From JBDRAU01 sp043823315 (GTDB lineage Bacteria; Patescibacteriota; UBA1384; DTJR01): a DNA stretch of 9,003 bases. The stretch lies in the NCBI GenBank assembly GCA_043823315.1, contig JBDRAU010000032.1:1-9003 (forward strand), read 5' to 3'. A program made the position numbers and the translations under genes. Below the pieces are notes generated by a model that had not been told where the DNA came from, made no database searches, and worked only from the letters and a program-made list of their open reading frames with translations. The first letter of the stretch is position 1; every line of letters starts with the position of its first letter. Of the stretch, positions 1 through 5,744 are shown in pieces.

Positions 1-42
1 GTACCTTAACACGCTTACGATTCCCCTCTACGCGAGGAATAT

Positions 43-48
43 GGGAGG
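43..48 (+). promoter_or_regulatory. Shine-Dalgarno site of the first gene
   Basis: GGGAGG lies six bases before the ATG at 55 and fixes that start. It is stronger than the sites of most other genes in this window. The preceding bases 20-40 form a small imperfect hairpin (ATTCC/GGAAT arms) whose role is unknown. Confidence 0.6.
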
Positions 49-54
49 CATATC

Positions 55-327
55 ATGAGCCAGCCGTTTATGACGAAAGGACGCCGCAAGCAGCTCAAGC
101 AGATCGGGTTCATCGTCGTACCGATCCTGCTCGTCGTCAGCTCTCTCCCCGAGGCGCAAGGATTTTCCGGTTTCATGAGGGTAATGGCCGCTGTTACGTT
201 TCTGGCGGTGTCGATCCCACTCTTCGCCAACTGGTTCGCCCGCCGACGCCACGCGCCCCGCTCATCCTACAACCGCACCGGCACCCCGCCCCATGGCAAG
301 GGGAAGAAGCTCGGCAGGATCTACTAG
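55..327 (+). CDS. small two-helix membrane protein of unknown function
   Basis: This is a 90-residue protein that I do not recognise. It begins with a basic segment (KGRRKQLK, about residues 8-15). Two hydrophobic stretches follow, at about 17-29 (IGFIVVPILLVV) and 41-59 (MRVMAAVTFLAVSIPLF), separated by a short loop. The C-terminal third is basic and rich in Arg, Lys, Pro and Gly, and is probably cytoplasmic. A good Shine-Dalgarno site supports the start, and a strong terminator follows 23 bases after the stop, so it looks like a complete monocistronic unit, or the last gene of one that begins outside the window. Its codons are much more GC-rich than those of all following genes, which could mean transfer or a highly expressed small gene. 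No catalytic motif is visible. Confidence 0.7.
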   Translation: MSQPFMTKGRRKQLKQIGFIVVPILLVVSSLPEAQGFSGFMRVMAAVTFLAVSIPLFANWFARRRHAPRSSYNRTGTPPHGKGKKLGRIY

Positions 328-350
328 CCCTAGCTTCCTCGCACCCCACA

Positions 351-395
351 GCCCCGACTCCGCCAACTGGCGGACCATCGGGGCTTCTCTTTTCT
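351..395 (+). terminator. nested intrinsic terminator
   Basis: An outer stem GCCCCGA (351-357) / TCGGGGC (378-384) encloses an inner stem TCCGCC (359-364) / GGCGGA (369-374) with loop AACT. A T-rich tract (TTCTCTTTTCTCCTT) follows. It ends transcription of the gene at 55-327 and separates it from the methyltransferase gene downstream. Confidence 0.85.
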
Positions 396-403
396 CCTTA
401 AAC

Positions 404-412
404 TGCTAAATT
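404..412 (+). promoter_or_regulatory. probable extended -10 promoter, leaderless start
   Basis: TGC TAAATT ends seven bases before the ATG at 420. Transcription would start at or beside the start codon, and no Shine-Dalgarno sequence is present. No convincing -35 box is seen. The same TG-C-TATRAT layout occurs before three other genes here. The -10 match is only moderate. Confidence 0.35.
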
Positions 413-419
413 AAAATAA

Positions 420-944
420 ATGACATTTACAATTGTTTTTATAATCCTTGTCTCTATCTTACTCATTTGGCATGCCTCGCTGATTATCTCAACTCTTGCC
501 GGCGCACCGACGGTTTATGCCAAAACCGAGACAATCGAAAAAGCCTTCGAACTCGTCAGACTTCAAAGCGACCAAGTAGTTCTCGACCTTGGCTGCGGCA
601 ATGCCCGCTCCTTGATCATTGCCAGCCAAAAATTCGGTGCCAAAGGAATCGGTGTTGAAGTTTCACCTTTTTATTATCTTCTGGCCCGATTAAACGTTCT
701 TACGAAGGGCGAGAGAAAAAATATCCAAATCTACTTCGGCCAAGCCCAAAAACAAGCCCGTCTGATCGAAAAAGCCGACGTTGTCTATATGTATCTTTTT
801 GATTCCCTGCTTCGCAAATTAGAACCGATTATTTTTAATTCTGCCACCCCCAAAACAAAAATTGTCTCGATCGCTTTTCCGTTAAAAGAACATAAACCGG
901 TCCAAAGCGAATTTAATCCCAGAATCTTTATCTACCAAAAATAA
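420..944 (+). CDS. membrane-anchored class I SAM-dependent methyltransferase
   Basis: A 174-residue protein. Residues 1-27 form a single hydrophobic segment (IVFIILVSILLIW), probably a membrane anchor. A short Rossmann-type methyltransferase domain follows: motif I VLDLGCGNAR at 54-63 binds S-adenosylmethionine, and the acidic end of strand 2 is GVEVSPF at 78-84. Beyond it are FGQA (106-109) and the strand-4 region ADVVYMYLFD. The order is typical of class I enzymes, but the protein is short and lacks an obvious substrate domain, so the methyl acceptor cannot be named. The fold resembles small DOT1-like or rRNA-adenine-type methyltransferases; this is family-level inference only. It converges with the gene at 967 with a 22-base gap and has no visible terminator. 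There is no Shine-Dalgarno site; the start follows from the hydrophobic N-terminus and the nearby -10 box. Confidence 0.8.
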   Translation: MTFTIVFIILVSILLIWHASLIISTLAGAPTVYAKTETIEKAFELVRLQSDQVVLDLGCGNARSLIIASQKFGAKGIGVEVSPFYYLLARLNVLTKGERKNIQIYFGQAQKQARLIEKADVVYMYLFDSLLRKLEPIIFNSATPKTKIVSIAFPLKEHKPVQSEFNPRIFIYQK

Positions 945-966
945 TTCTATTTGACCCTTTGGCAGC

Positions 967-1566
967 TTAGCCCTTCTTACGAGTTTTGTGTTCCTGATAA
1001 TCCACCGGTTTGCCATCAAAAGTGGCTTTTTTGTCTTCGTCGATCAGTTTTATAACCTTCTCGACCAATTTTTTGGGATTATCGTCATAAACTATTTTTG
1101 GATTAGGCCGTCCGCATTCCTGCACTATTTCCTGAATTTCCTCGGCAATTCCACCACTTCCGATCAAAACCCCAATCGGCTTGTGATCTTCAAAAGCAAT
1201 TGTAAATTCGTTTAGAGTGCCAATTCTGCCGCAAGATATAACAACGGCATCCGAAGATCTAATTAGCAGTAGATTTCTTCCCGAGTAGCCAAAACCGGTA
1301 TAAATAATAATATCGAATTCCTTAGTCGGCAGTTTGTATTTCTTGACATGTTCATTCTCGGTAACGGCAGGGGAAATGCCAATTGAAAACCCATCCTCCT
1401 TTTTGCATCCCTCGGCCGCCCAAAGCGGCGCTCCAACTGTCGCGCCTGTAACCAAAACTCCGTTTTGGCGAACTATTTCTCGTCCTACTTCACGAGTCAT
1501 CTCTTCGGCCTCCGGCGAGCAGGTTCCCGTTACGGCTGCTCCAGATACGCAGATTTTATATTTCAT
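967..1566 (-). CDS. LOG/SLOG-type Rossmann nucleotide-binding protein
   Basis: A 199-residue protein resembling the TIGR00725/LOG group of the SLOG superfamily, which bind nucleotides or nucleotide-derived ligands; some members are phosphoribohydrolases. Visible features are an N-terminal strand with VSGAAV (7-12), a second strand VLVTGATVGAPLWAAEG (37-53), a conserved SGRNLLLIRSSDAVVI segment (95-110), and CGRIGTLNEF (112-121) in the place of the LOG signature PGGxGTxxE. The two glycines of PGG are replaced by Cys-Gly-Arg while GTLNE is kept. The canonical phosphoribohydrolase reaction is therefore uncertain. It is the last gene of the deoC operon, 66 AT-rich bases after the nuclease gene. 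Only a distant GGAG precedes its ATG. A link to nucleotide salvage with deoC is plausible but inferred. Confidence 0.8.
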   Translation of the reverse strand: MKYKICVSGAAVTGTCSPEAEEMTREVGREIVRQNGVLVTGATVGAPLWAAEGCKKEDGFSIGISPAVTENEHVKKYKLPTKEFDIIIYTGFGYSGRNLLLIRSSDAVVISCGRIGTLNEFTIAFEDHKPIGVLIGSGGIAEEIQEIVQECGRPNPKIVYDDNPKKLVEKVIKLIDEDKKATFDGKPVDYQEHKTRKKG

Positions 1567-1632
1567 AGTCGCAATGCTCCATTTTCAATTTTCAATTTTT
1601 TATTTTTAATTGATTGTTTTATTTTCTAATTT
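1567..1632 (-). other. AT-rich intercistronic spacer
   Basis: This 66-base spacer is almost entirely A and T and contains repeated AAAATTG units (AAAATTGAAAATTG near 1578-1600 on the minus strand). I see no hairpin, -10 box or small gene in it. It probably keeps the RNA unstructured before the next start codon. Confidence 0.5.
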
Positions 1633-2979
1633 TTAAATTTCAATAACTTCGCCTGAGGCAGGAATGAGCGGATCGATATTCGTCGCCTCTTTAATTTTAC
1701 CAGAAAGGGTTTCTTTGGCTTTTTGCTCGCCGTGAGTCAGGATAATTTTTCTCTCTCCACCTGTAATTTTGGCGACCCACTCGACTAATTTTGTCTGGTC
1801 GGCATGAGCGGAATATGAATCAATCGATTCGATTTGAGCTTTGACAAAGATTTCCTTACCGTCTATTTTAACTTCTTTTTCTCCTTCGATTAATCGCCTT
1901 CCGAGCGTCCCGTTGACCTGAAAACCGACAACAAGGAGCATTGTCGAGGGTATCGGTAGATAGATTTTTTCGTGATGAACAATTCGTCCGCCGTTTGACA
2001 TGCCGGAACCGGCGATGATAATTTTGCTTGCCATATCGCGATCAAGCCCCATAGACTCTTGGCTTGTTTCGGTGAATTTAAGCTCTTTAAACCCGAAAAA
2101 ATCAACGTGTTTTTTGACAAGATCTGTCGCTTCCCGGTCGTAATACTCGGGAAATTTTTCATAAATCTCGGTTGCTTTGATGGCCAGAGGACTATCGAGG
2201 TAAACGGGGATTGAATCTAGTTTGCCGCTTGCAAATAATTCGCTTAGTTCATAAAGAACTTCTTGCGTTCGCTCCATAGCAAAAGAGGGCATCAAAATTG
2301 TACCCTTGCGCGCGGCCGCCTCTTCGATAAATTTTTCAAGTTCGATTTTCCTTTGATCGGCAGGATGATGCAAGCGATCTCCATAAGTTGATTCCATAAT
2401 CACCGCATCGGCAGAGTCGATAAATTCAGTGTCGCGAAGAAGTGGCACGGGAGGGTTGCCAAGATCACCCGAAAAGATAACGGTTTTGCCTTCGATGGTG
2501 AGCTTGACGATTGCCGAGCCCAAAATATGCCCTGCATCCAGAAATTCAATCCCAATTTCACCAACGCTAACTTCTTGGTGATAACCGGTTGTTTCAAATA
2601 GCCCGACGGCTTTTGAAACATCTTCATTTTCAAAAAGCGGCTCGTGGCCCAAGTTTTCCGCCTCGTTTTTGAGAAGATGGGTAGTGTCTTCTAGAAAGAT
2701 TTTAGCAAATTCATGCGTCGGCTCGGTCGAATAAATTTTGCCGGAAAACCCCATTCTGGCCAAGTATGGCAAACGGCCGATGTGATCGATGTGTGAATGA
2801 GTGACGACGATAAAATCTATTTCGCTCGGATCATACGGCAATTTTTCCCAGTTTTTTTCTCGTTCCTCGCGATCGCCCTGAAAGAGCCCGCAATCCACCA
2901 GAAATTTAACTCCGCCTGTTTCGACAAGATAGTTCGAACCCGTCACGCCTTCAGTTGCTCCGAAAAATGAGATTTTCAT
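1633..2979 (-). CDS. beta-CASP metallo-beta-lactamase nuclease, predicted RNA exo/endonuclease
   Basis: A 448-residue protein of the usual length for stand-alone bacterial YSH1/CPSF-like beta-CASP nucleases (COG1236). Metal-binding motifs are all present: HSHIDH at 61-66, GHILGS at 150-155 and FSGDLG at 169-174. The beta-CASP region follows, with motif A MESTYGDR (195-202), MPSFAMERTQE (230-240), SGMSNGGR (325-332), motif C SAHAD (390-394) and a final THGE (415-418). Members process or degrade RNA using two zinc ions; the exact substrate here is unknown. Its ATG overlaps the TGA of deoC by four bases (ATGA), so the two are translationally coupled. No KH or other extra RNA-binding domain is seen. 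All catalytic residues are intact, so it should be active. Confidence 0.93.
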   Translation of the reverse strand: MKISFFGATEGVTGSNYLVETGGVKFLVDCGLFQGDREEREKNWEKLPYDPSEIDFIVVTHSHIDHIGRLPYLARMGFSGKIYSTEPTHEFAKIFLEDTTHLLKNEAENLGHEPLFENEDVSKAVGLFETTGYHQEVSVGEIGIEFLDAGHILGSAIVKLTIEGKTVIFSGDLGNPPVPLLRDTEFIDSADAVIMESTYGDRLHHPADQRKIELEKFIEEAAARKGTILMPSFAMERTQEVLYELSELFASGKLDSIPVYLDSPLAIKATEIYEKFPEYYDREATDLVKKHVDFFGFKELKFTETSQESMGLDRDMASKIIIAGSGMSNGGRIVHHEKIYLPIPSTMLLVVGFQVNGTLGRRLIEGEKEVKIDGKEIFVKAQIESIDSYSAHADQTKLVEWVAKITGGERKIILTHGEQKAKETLSGKIKEATNIDPLIPASGEVIEI

Positions 2980-3671
2980 TCGTTACTTCCCGCTTTGTCA
3001 TTCTCTTTCTCTGTCTTAATTCCGATGATTTCGAGCGCTGAACTTGTGCCGATCCTAGTCGCTCCAGCTTCGATCATCGCTTTTGCCTCATCAAAACTGT
3101 GGATTCCACCGGAAGCTTTAACTCCCAGTTTCTCGCCAACTGCTTCGCGCATAATTTTGATGTCTTCTACTTTGGTCGGCCTCGGACCATATCCGGTTGA
3201 CGATTTGACGAAAGCTGCGCCGGCCTCTTTGGCCCTAAGACAAGCTTCCTTTAGTTCATCCTCGGCCAAAAAACCGACTTCCATAATGACTTTGAGTTTT
3301 ACAGGTTCAATCGCGTTAGCGATGCGCTTGATCTCATTTTCAACATAATCCCAATTATCATCTTTGATTGCGCCGATATTAACGACCATGTCAATTTCGG
3401 TTGCTCCATCCTCAACTGCTTGTTGGGCCTCGGCTACTTTAATCTCGGTTTTAGAAATGCCAAAGGGGAAACCGATGACGCTGATTACTTCGATTTCGGC
3501 TCCTTCGAGATATTCCTTGGCAGCCGCAACTTTTACAGGGGTTACGCAAACACTGTGAAACTTATATTCTTTGGCTTCGTCGCAAAGTTTTTTGATATCT
3601 TCTGTCGTCGCATCCGCCTTGACGCAAGTGTGGTCAATGTAGGCACGAATACTGTCTGTGGTTATTTCCAT
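2976..3671 (-). CDS. deoC: deoxyribose-phosphate aldolase
   Basis: A 231-residue class I aldolase that cleaves 2-deoxy-D-ribose 5-phosphate to glyceraldehyde 3-phosphate and acetaldehyde in deoxynucleoside salvage. The TIM-barrel landmarks are clear: the N-terminal YIDHT (11-15), FPFG (68-71), EIDMVVNIG with Asp94 (92-100), the Schiff-base Lys156 in FVKSSTGYGP (154-163), and Lys185 in VKASGGIH (184-191). Its length matches the family. The start overlaps the stop of a 47-residue upstream ORF as TAATG, with GAGGAG seven bases upstream. The stop overlaps the start of the nuclease gene. The tail EKENDKAGSNE is polar and probably disordered. In organisms with reduced biosynthesis DeoC often forms a route from scavenged nucleosides to glycolysis; whether that holds here is inferred. 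The upstream ORF begins with a diverged second copy of this gene's N-terminus. Confidence 0.97.
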   Translation of the reverse strand: MEITTDSIRAYIDHTCVKADATTEDIKKLCDEAKEYKFHSVCVTPVKVAAAKEYLEGAEIEVISVIGFPFGISKTEIKVAEAQQAVEDGATEIDMVVNIGAIKDDNWDYVENEIKRIANAIEPVKLKVIMEVGFLAEDELKEACLRAKEAGAAFVKSSTGYGPRPTKVEDIKIMREAVGEKLGVKASGGIHSFDEAKAMIEAGATRIGTSSALEIIGIKTEKENDKAGSNE

Positions 3672-3814
3672 TAGAACTCCTCGCAGGTTAGGTGTTTGAG
3701 TCTCGCCCTCTCACCCAGCGCTCCATGCGATAACTGAACGTAGTTCGTTTCGCTGGAAGCTGTGGTGACGGGGTGGTCAATGTACTCCCTAACTGTTTCT
3801 TGATTCAGTTCCAT
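3671..3814 (-). CDS. 47-residue upstream ORF starting with a diverged deoC N-terminus
   Basis: A small ORF with a strong AGGAGG site five bases before its ATG and a good promoter just upstream. Residues 1-14 (MELNQETVREYIDH) parallel DeoC residues 1-14 (MEITTDSIRAYIDH): seven are identical and four are conservative (L/I, E/D, T/S, V/I). TACATTGACCAC is identical in DNA. After His14 the resemblance ends and the frame runs through the hairpin repeat at 3706-3773. It ends with LTCEEF and a TAA sharing one base with the deoC ATG. It may be the displaced original start of deoC, now acting as a translated leader that couples ribosomes to deoC. It could also be an untranslated remnant. The homology to DeoC is seen directly; the function is inferred. 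Confidence 0.65.
   Translation of the reverse strand: MELNQETVREYIDHPVTTASSETNYVQLSHGALGERARLKHLTCEEF
3706..3773 (-). repeat. structured hairpin repeat, copy A
   Basis: Read on the minus strand this is a long imperfect hairpin: foot CCCC/GGG, CACC/GGTG, CAGC/GCTG, TTCCA/TGGAG, GCGA/TCGC, AAC/GTT, and an apical GAAC/GTTC stem with loop TAC. Single-base bulges sit at fixed places. It shares AGCTTCCAGCGAAACG (complement of 3746-3761) and GTTATCGCATGGAGCGCT (complement of 3717-3734) exactly with copy B at 8666-8729. At least two stem pairs change in a compensating way. It lies inside the upstream ORF, between the deoC-like fragment and the true deoC start. No known ribozyme, attC or riboswitch signature was recognised. 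Confidence 0.8.
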
Positions 3815-3835
3815 ATTCCTCCTTTTCTTCCTCTA

Positions 3836-3864
3836 ATCTTAAGAGGAATAGCGTTTGAAGTCAA
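3836..3864 (-). promoter_or_regulatory. promoter of the deoC operon
   Basis: On the minus strand, TTGACT (3864-3859) is followed after 17 bases by TAAGAT (3841-3836). This predicts a start near 3829 and a leader of about 15 bases carrying AGGAGG before the upstream ORF. An eight-base inverted repeat overlaps the -35 box and could hold a repressor. Confidence 0.7.
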
Positions 3865-3890
3865 TGTTTTTATATTGATATGAACATTGA
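3861..3890. promoter_or_regulatory. candidate operator (inverted repeat) in the divergent promoter region
   Basis: TCAATGTT (3861-3868) and AACATTGA (3883-3890) are perfect inverted arms around a 14-base AT-rich centre. The left arm overlaps the -35 box of the deoC promoter, and the right arm lies 24 bases before the -10 box of the gene at 3950. Size and position suit a dimeric repressor. No regulator gene is in the window. Confidence 0.45.
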
Positions 3891-3911
3891 TTCTTTATTC
3901 TACTTATTTAA

Positions 3912-3920
3912 TGCTATAAT
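3912..3920 (+). promoter_or_regulatory. extended -10 promoter
   Basis: TGC TATAAT is a near-ideal extended -10 element, 29 bases before the ATG at 3950. The -35 region is weak, as is normal for this promoter type. The predicted leader is about 23 bases and has no clear Shine-Dalgarno site. Confidence 0.6.
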
Positions 3921-3949
3921 TTCTAAGTCAAACTAATTATTTAAACATT

Positions 3950-4369
3950 ATGGACACAAGTGTCATCAAAGAAAGAATCGCGATTATCGAAAAATTAGAG
4001 GATGAGAACAAAAAGGCCAAAGAACTTTTGAGGAGCACCCTCGAAAACGACAAGATTTATCCCCAGATTGCCGAAGAAGCAAAATCAGCAACCAAGAAGA
4101 GGAAGGAACTCAAAGACGCAATTTACTCTCAAGAGGGAAATGCTAAGTTGACTGAAGATGTTCGGGAAAATATGGATGAAATAAAAACTCTGCGGGAAAT
4201 ATTGGCCGTCGAGCTAATGGATTTTCACGAAAAAAATAAAACGGATGAATTTGTCGACTCGACTGGAGAAAAAAGAAAATTTGTTTTTACGGTAAAACTT
4301 TTGCCAAAAGGCGCTAAAGAAGATGATCGGGATGACCTGGGGAGATATACTCCTACGAAAAATGAATAA
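3950..4369 (+). CDS. small coiled-coil protein of unknown function
   Basis: A 139-residue soluble, highly charged protein that I cannot assign. Residues 5-95 are rich in Lys, Glu, Leu and Ile, with heptad-like spacing (IKERIAIIEKLEDENKKAKELL and EDVRENMDEIKTLREILAVEL), suggesting two or three long helices forming a hairpin coiled coil. Residues 96-139 are less helical, with a beta-like KRKFVFTVKLLP stretch and an acidic tail. No signal peptide or membrane segment is present. A promoter lies directly upstream, and a separate promoter starts in its last codons for the RNA gene downstream, so it appears to be monocistronic. Codon-level features (in-frame start, acidic/basic periodicity) support a real gene. 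Confidence 0.75.
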   Translation: MDTSVIKERIAIIEKLEDENKKAKELLRSTLENDKIYPQIAEEAKSATKKRKELKDAIYSQEGNAKLTEDVRENMDEIKTLREILAVELMDFHEKNKTDEFVDSTGEKRKFVFTVKLLPKGAKEDDRDDLGRYTPTKNE

Positions 4370-4377
4370 GCTAGAAC

Positions 4378-4405
4378 TTGCATAATTTATTAAGTCCTCT
4401 ACAAT
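4378..4405 (+). promoter_or_regulatory. promoter of the non-coding RNA
   Basis: TTGCAT (4378-4383) and TACAAT (4400-4405) are separated by 16 bases. Transcription should start near 4411-4413. No plausible protein start with a supported reading frame follows before the terminator, which points to an RNA gene. Confidence 0.65.
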
Positions 4406-4410
4406 CCAAG

Positions 4411-4570
4411 CTAACCTACGACAAGGAGGTGCGCTCTAGTGATAGCGCTCGATGAAGAGTATCGTGGGTGCTTGGCGCACCTACGGTTTCCTGAAGAGCA
4501 GAGCCGTGGACGTAGGTCTGGAAGCAGAAGCAGCCGCTTTCGCTGGTAACACCAACGAGACGGCTTTTTG
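4411..4570 (+). ncRNA. ffs: probable signal recognition particle RNA
   Basis: The core is an SRP domain IV-like hairpin. GTAGG (4512-4516) and AGCAG (4529-4533) form the internal loop strands, around the stem TCTG/CAGA (4517-4520, 4525-4528) with tetraloop GAAG, a GNAR-type loop. Next to it GTGG (4506-4509) can pair with CCGC (4534-4537), leaving an asymmetric loop. E. coli 4.5S RNA has the closely similar CAGGTCCGGAAGGAAGCAGCC. AGCCGT (4502-4507) can pair with ACGGCT (4560-4565), enclosing the domain. The 5' half has an eight-base helix AGGTGCGC (4427-4434) / GCGCACCT (4475-4482) enclosing further hairpins such as CGAT/ATCG. A promoter before and a terminator at the end define a ~160-nt transcript. 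In the cell the RNA would bind Ffh and target membrane proteins. I could not derive a full consensus fold, so another structured RNA remains possible. Confidence 0.6.
4532..4569 (+). terminator. intrinsic terminator of the non-coding RNA
   Basis: AGCCG (4532-4536) pairs with CGGCT (4561-4565), TCG (4540-4542) with CGA (4556-4558) and TGGT (4544-4547) with ACCA (4551-4554), with loop AAC. A run of T residues follows. The arm may compete with pairing of ACGGCT to 4502-4507. Confidence 0.7.
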
Positions 4571-4576
4571 CTGTTG

Positions 4577-4585
4577 TGCTATACT
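4577..4585 (+). promoter_or_regulatory. extended -10 promoter of the ytxH-like gene
   Basis: TGC TATACT lies just after the RNA terminator and 27 bases before the ATG at 4612, so the gene is expressed on its own. The leader carries AAGGAG. Confidence 0.6.
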
Positions 4586-4611
4586 AGAATCGATAAATAA
4601 CAAGGAGATTT

Positions 4612-4935
4612 ATGGACAAAAAGACAATGAAGGGCGTCGGAGTAGGATTAGCGGTCGGAGCTTTGGCCGGAGCGATTGCCGGAATCTTGCTTGCACCCAA
4701 ATCAGGCAAGGAAACGCGCGAAGATATCAAAAGATATCTCATTGAGATGAAGGACAAAATCGCTGAGGAAATCGGCGACGCTAGCGAATTCACTAAAGAA
4801 ACATATCAAACGGCGGTCAAAAAAGTCGTCGGCGCATACGAAAAAGGCAAAAAAATCAGCACCAAACAGGCTGAAGAAATCCAAGCAGAACTAGACGAGA
4901 ATTTCGAGAAAGTGAAAAAAGCTGCGAAGAAGTAG
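4612..4935 (+). CDS. YtxH-like general stress / envelope protein
   Basis: A 107-residue YtxH-domain protein. A glycine- and alanine-rich transmembrane segment at about 8-28 (VGVGLAVGALAGAIAGILLA) is followed directly by the family signature LLAPKSGKETRE (26-37). The rest (residues 38-107) is a charged amphipathic helix rich in Lys and Glu, expected in the cytoplasm. Family members are small membrane-associated proteins linked to general stress in Bacillus; their molecular role is unsettled. AAGGAG six bases before the ATG supports the start. It has its own extended -10 promoter and ends convergently, 27 bases from the gene at 4963. Confidence 0.85.
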   Translation: MDKKTMKGVGVGLAVGALAGAIAGILLAPKSGKETREDIKRYLIEMKDKIAEEIGDASEFTKETYQTAVKKVVGAYEKGKKISTKQAEEIQAELDENFEKVKKAAKK

Positions 4936-4962
4936 CAGAAGCGAGCAGTTAGTATTTAAGTT

Positions 4963-5742
4963 TCAAACCCTTTGTTGAGGGGTAGGTGTTTGAGTAGATT
5001 TATCTTTGTCGGTCAATTTTGCTATAAAAACTTCATTAGCATCGTTACCTTCGATCGTAGTCAATTCCCAGCCATATTTTGTCATAAGACGTGGAAAAAT
5101 TACTTCCACTCTCCAAGCATTACCCCTTGAATCACCCCTTTTTGTCCCACTTGCGAGCCGTCCGCGCCAGATACAACCCTTCTGAGCTGTACGGGTAATT
5201 TCGTTTATCGTCTTATCGGCTAACTGCTCATCAGTTAATTCGCTTGTTTGAGTTCTACCTAAATGATATGGAAAAGCCCGAAACGATACAATCCGATCGA
5301 AAGTATCTTCCTTAAAAGAGGTTTCGGACCAAGTTCCACCCACCAAATAAGCATTTTTTGTATCGGGAAGTTCGACTGATTCTTTGGAATACCTCATATC
5401 GAGCCCGACAAACCGTCCGTTGGGATTAAGCTGCGCCATCTCGCGAACGGCTGCACCGCTTCCCGAACCAAGATCAAGAGTTGATTTTCCATCTTTTACG
5501 AAATGATCAAACCCTCCTTCAATTGGCTCAAGTTCTTGGATGGTAGCCTGTCTCTTTTTAGATTCTCCTTCGGCAGAATAATTCGTAACAACACATGGCT
5601 CCTCTCCAGGCGGCTTTTCAGCAAAGTCATCATAGAAAACACCTGCCCGATAGCGACTCAATCCTTCGTCTAGGCGACCAAATTCCGCTGTTTTACCAAA
5701 ATTTTCTTCAAAAATATCGTGTGTTGGTCTTTCGCCGCTCAT
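4963..5742 (-). CDS. class I SAM-dependent methyltransferase
   Basis: A 259-residue soluble protein. The methyltransferase domain starts near residue 80: motif I TLDLGSGSGAAVREM (88-102) binds the methionine part of SAM, GLDM (113-116) holds the acidic residue for the ribose, and FDRIVSFRAFPYHLG (148-162) is strand 4. The N-terminal 80 residues and the tail (KDKSTQTPTPQQRV) are polar and not recognised. The acceptor cannot be told from sequence. It starts two bases after the stop of the membrane protein gene (5745-6383) and has no own Shine-Dalgarno site, so it is probably translated by re-initiation in a two-gene operon. The pairing suggests that the two may act together, but that is inference. 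Confidence 0.82.
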   Translation of the reverse strand: MSGERPTHDIFEENFGKTAEFGRLDEGLSRYRAGVFYDDFAEKPPGEEPCVVTNYSAEGESKKRQATIQELEPIEGGFDHFVKDGKSTLDLGSGSGAAVREMAQLNPNGRFVGLDMRYSKESVELPDTKNAYLVGGTWSETSFKEDTFDRIVSFRAFPYHLGRTQTSELTDEQLADKTINEITRTAQKGCIWRGRLASGTKRGDSRGNAWRVEVIFPRLMTKYGWELTTIEGNDANEVFIAKLTDKDKSTQTPTPQQRV

Positions 5743-5744
5743 AT

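Noticed and set aside
3706..3773. Hairpin as an integron attC site
   Set aside because: The ends lack the RYYYAAC and GTTRRRY boxes, and the GTTA motif is internal, not at the cleavage position.
3706..3773. Hairpin as a hammerhead ribozyme because of CGAAAC
   Set aside because: No CUGANGA core segment or correctly placed cleavage triplet is present in either copy.
4444..4546. Possible third copy of the hairpin repeat in the RNA gene (AGCGCTCGATG and TTTCGCTGG in the same order as copy A)
   Set aside because: Only short matches, with wrong spacing and no shared stem; probably coincidence.
4452..4745. Open frame of 97 codons across the non-coding RNA into the ytxH-like gene
   Set aside because: It crosses the RNA terminator, overlaps ytxH in another frame, and encodes an unlikely Cys-rich stretch; promoter and terminator fit an RNA gene better.
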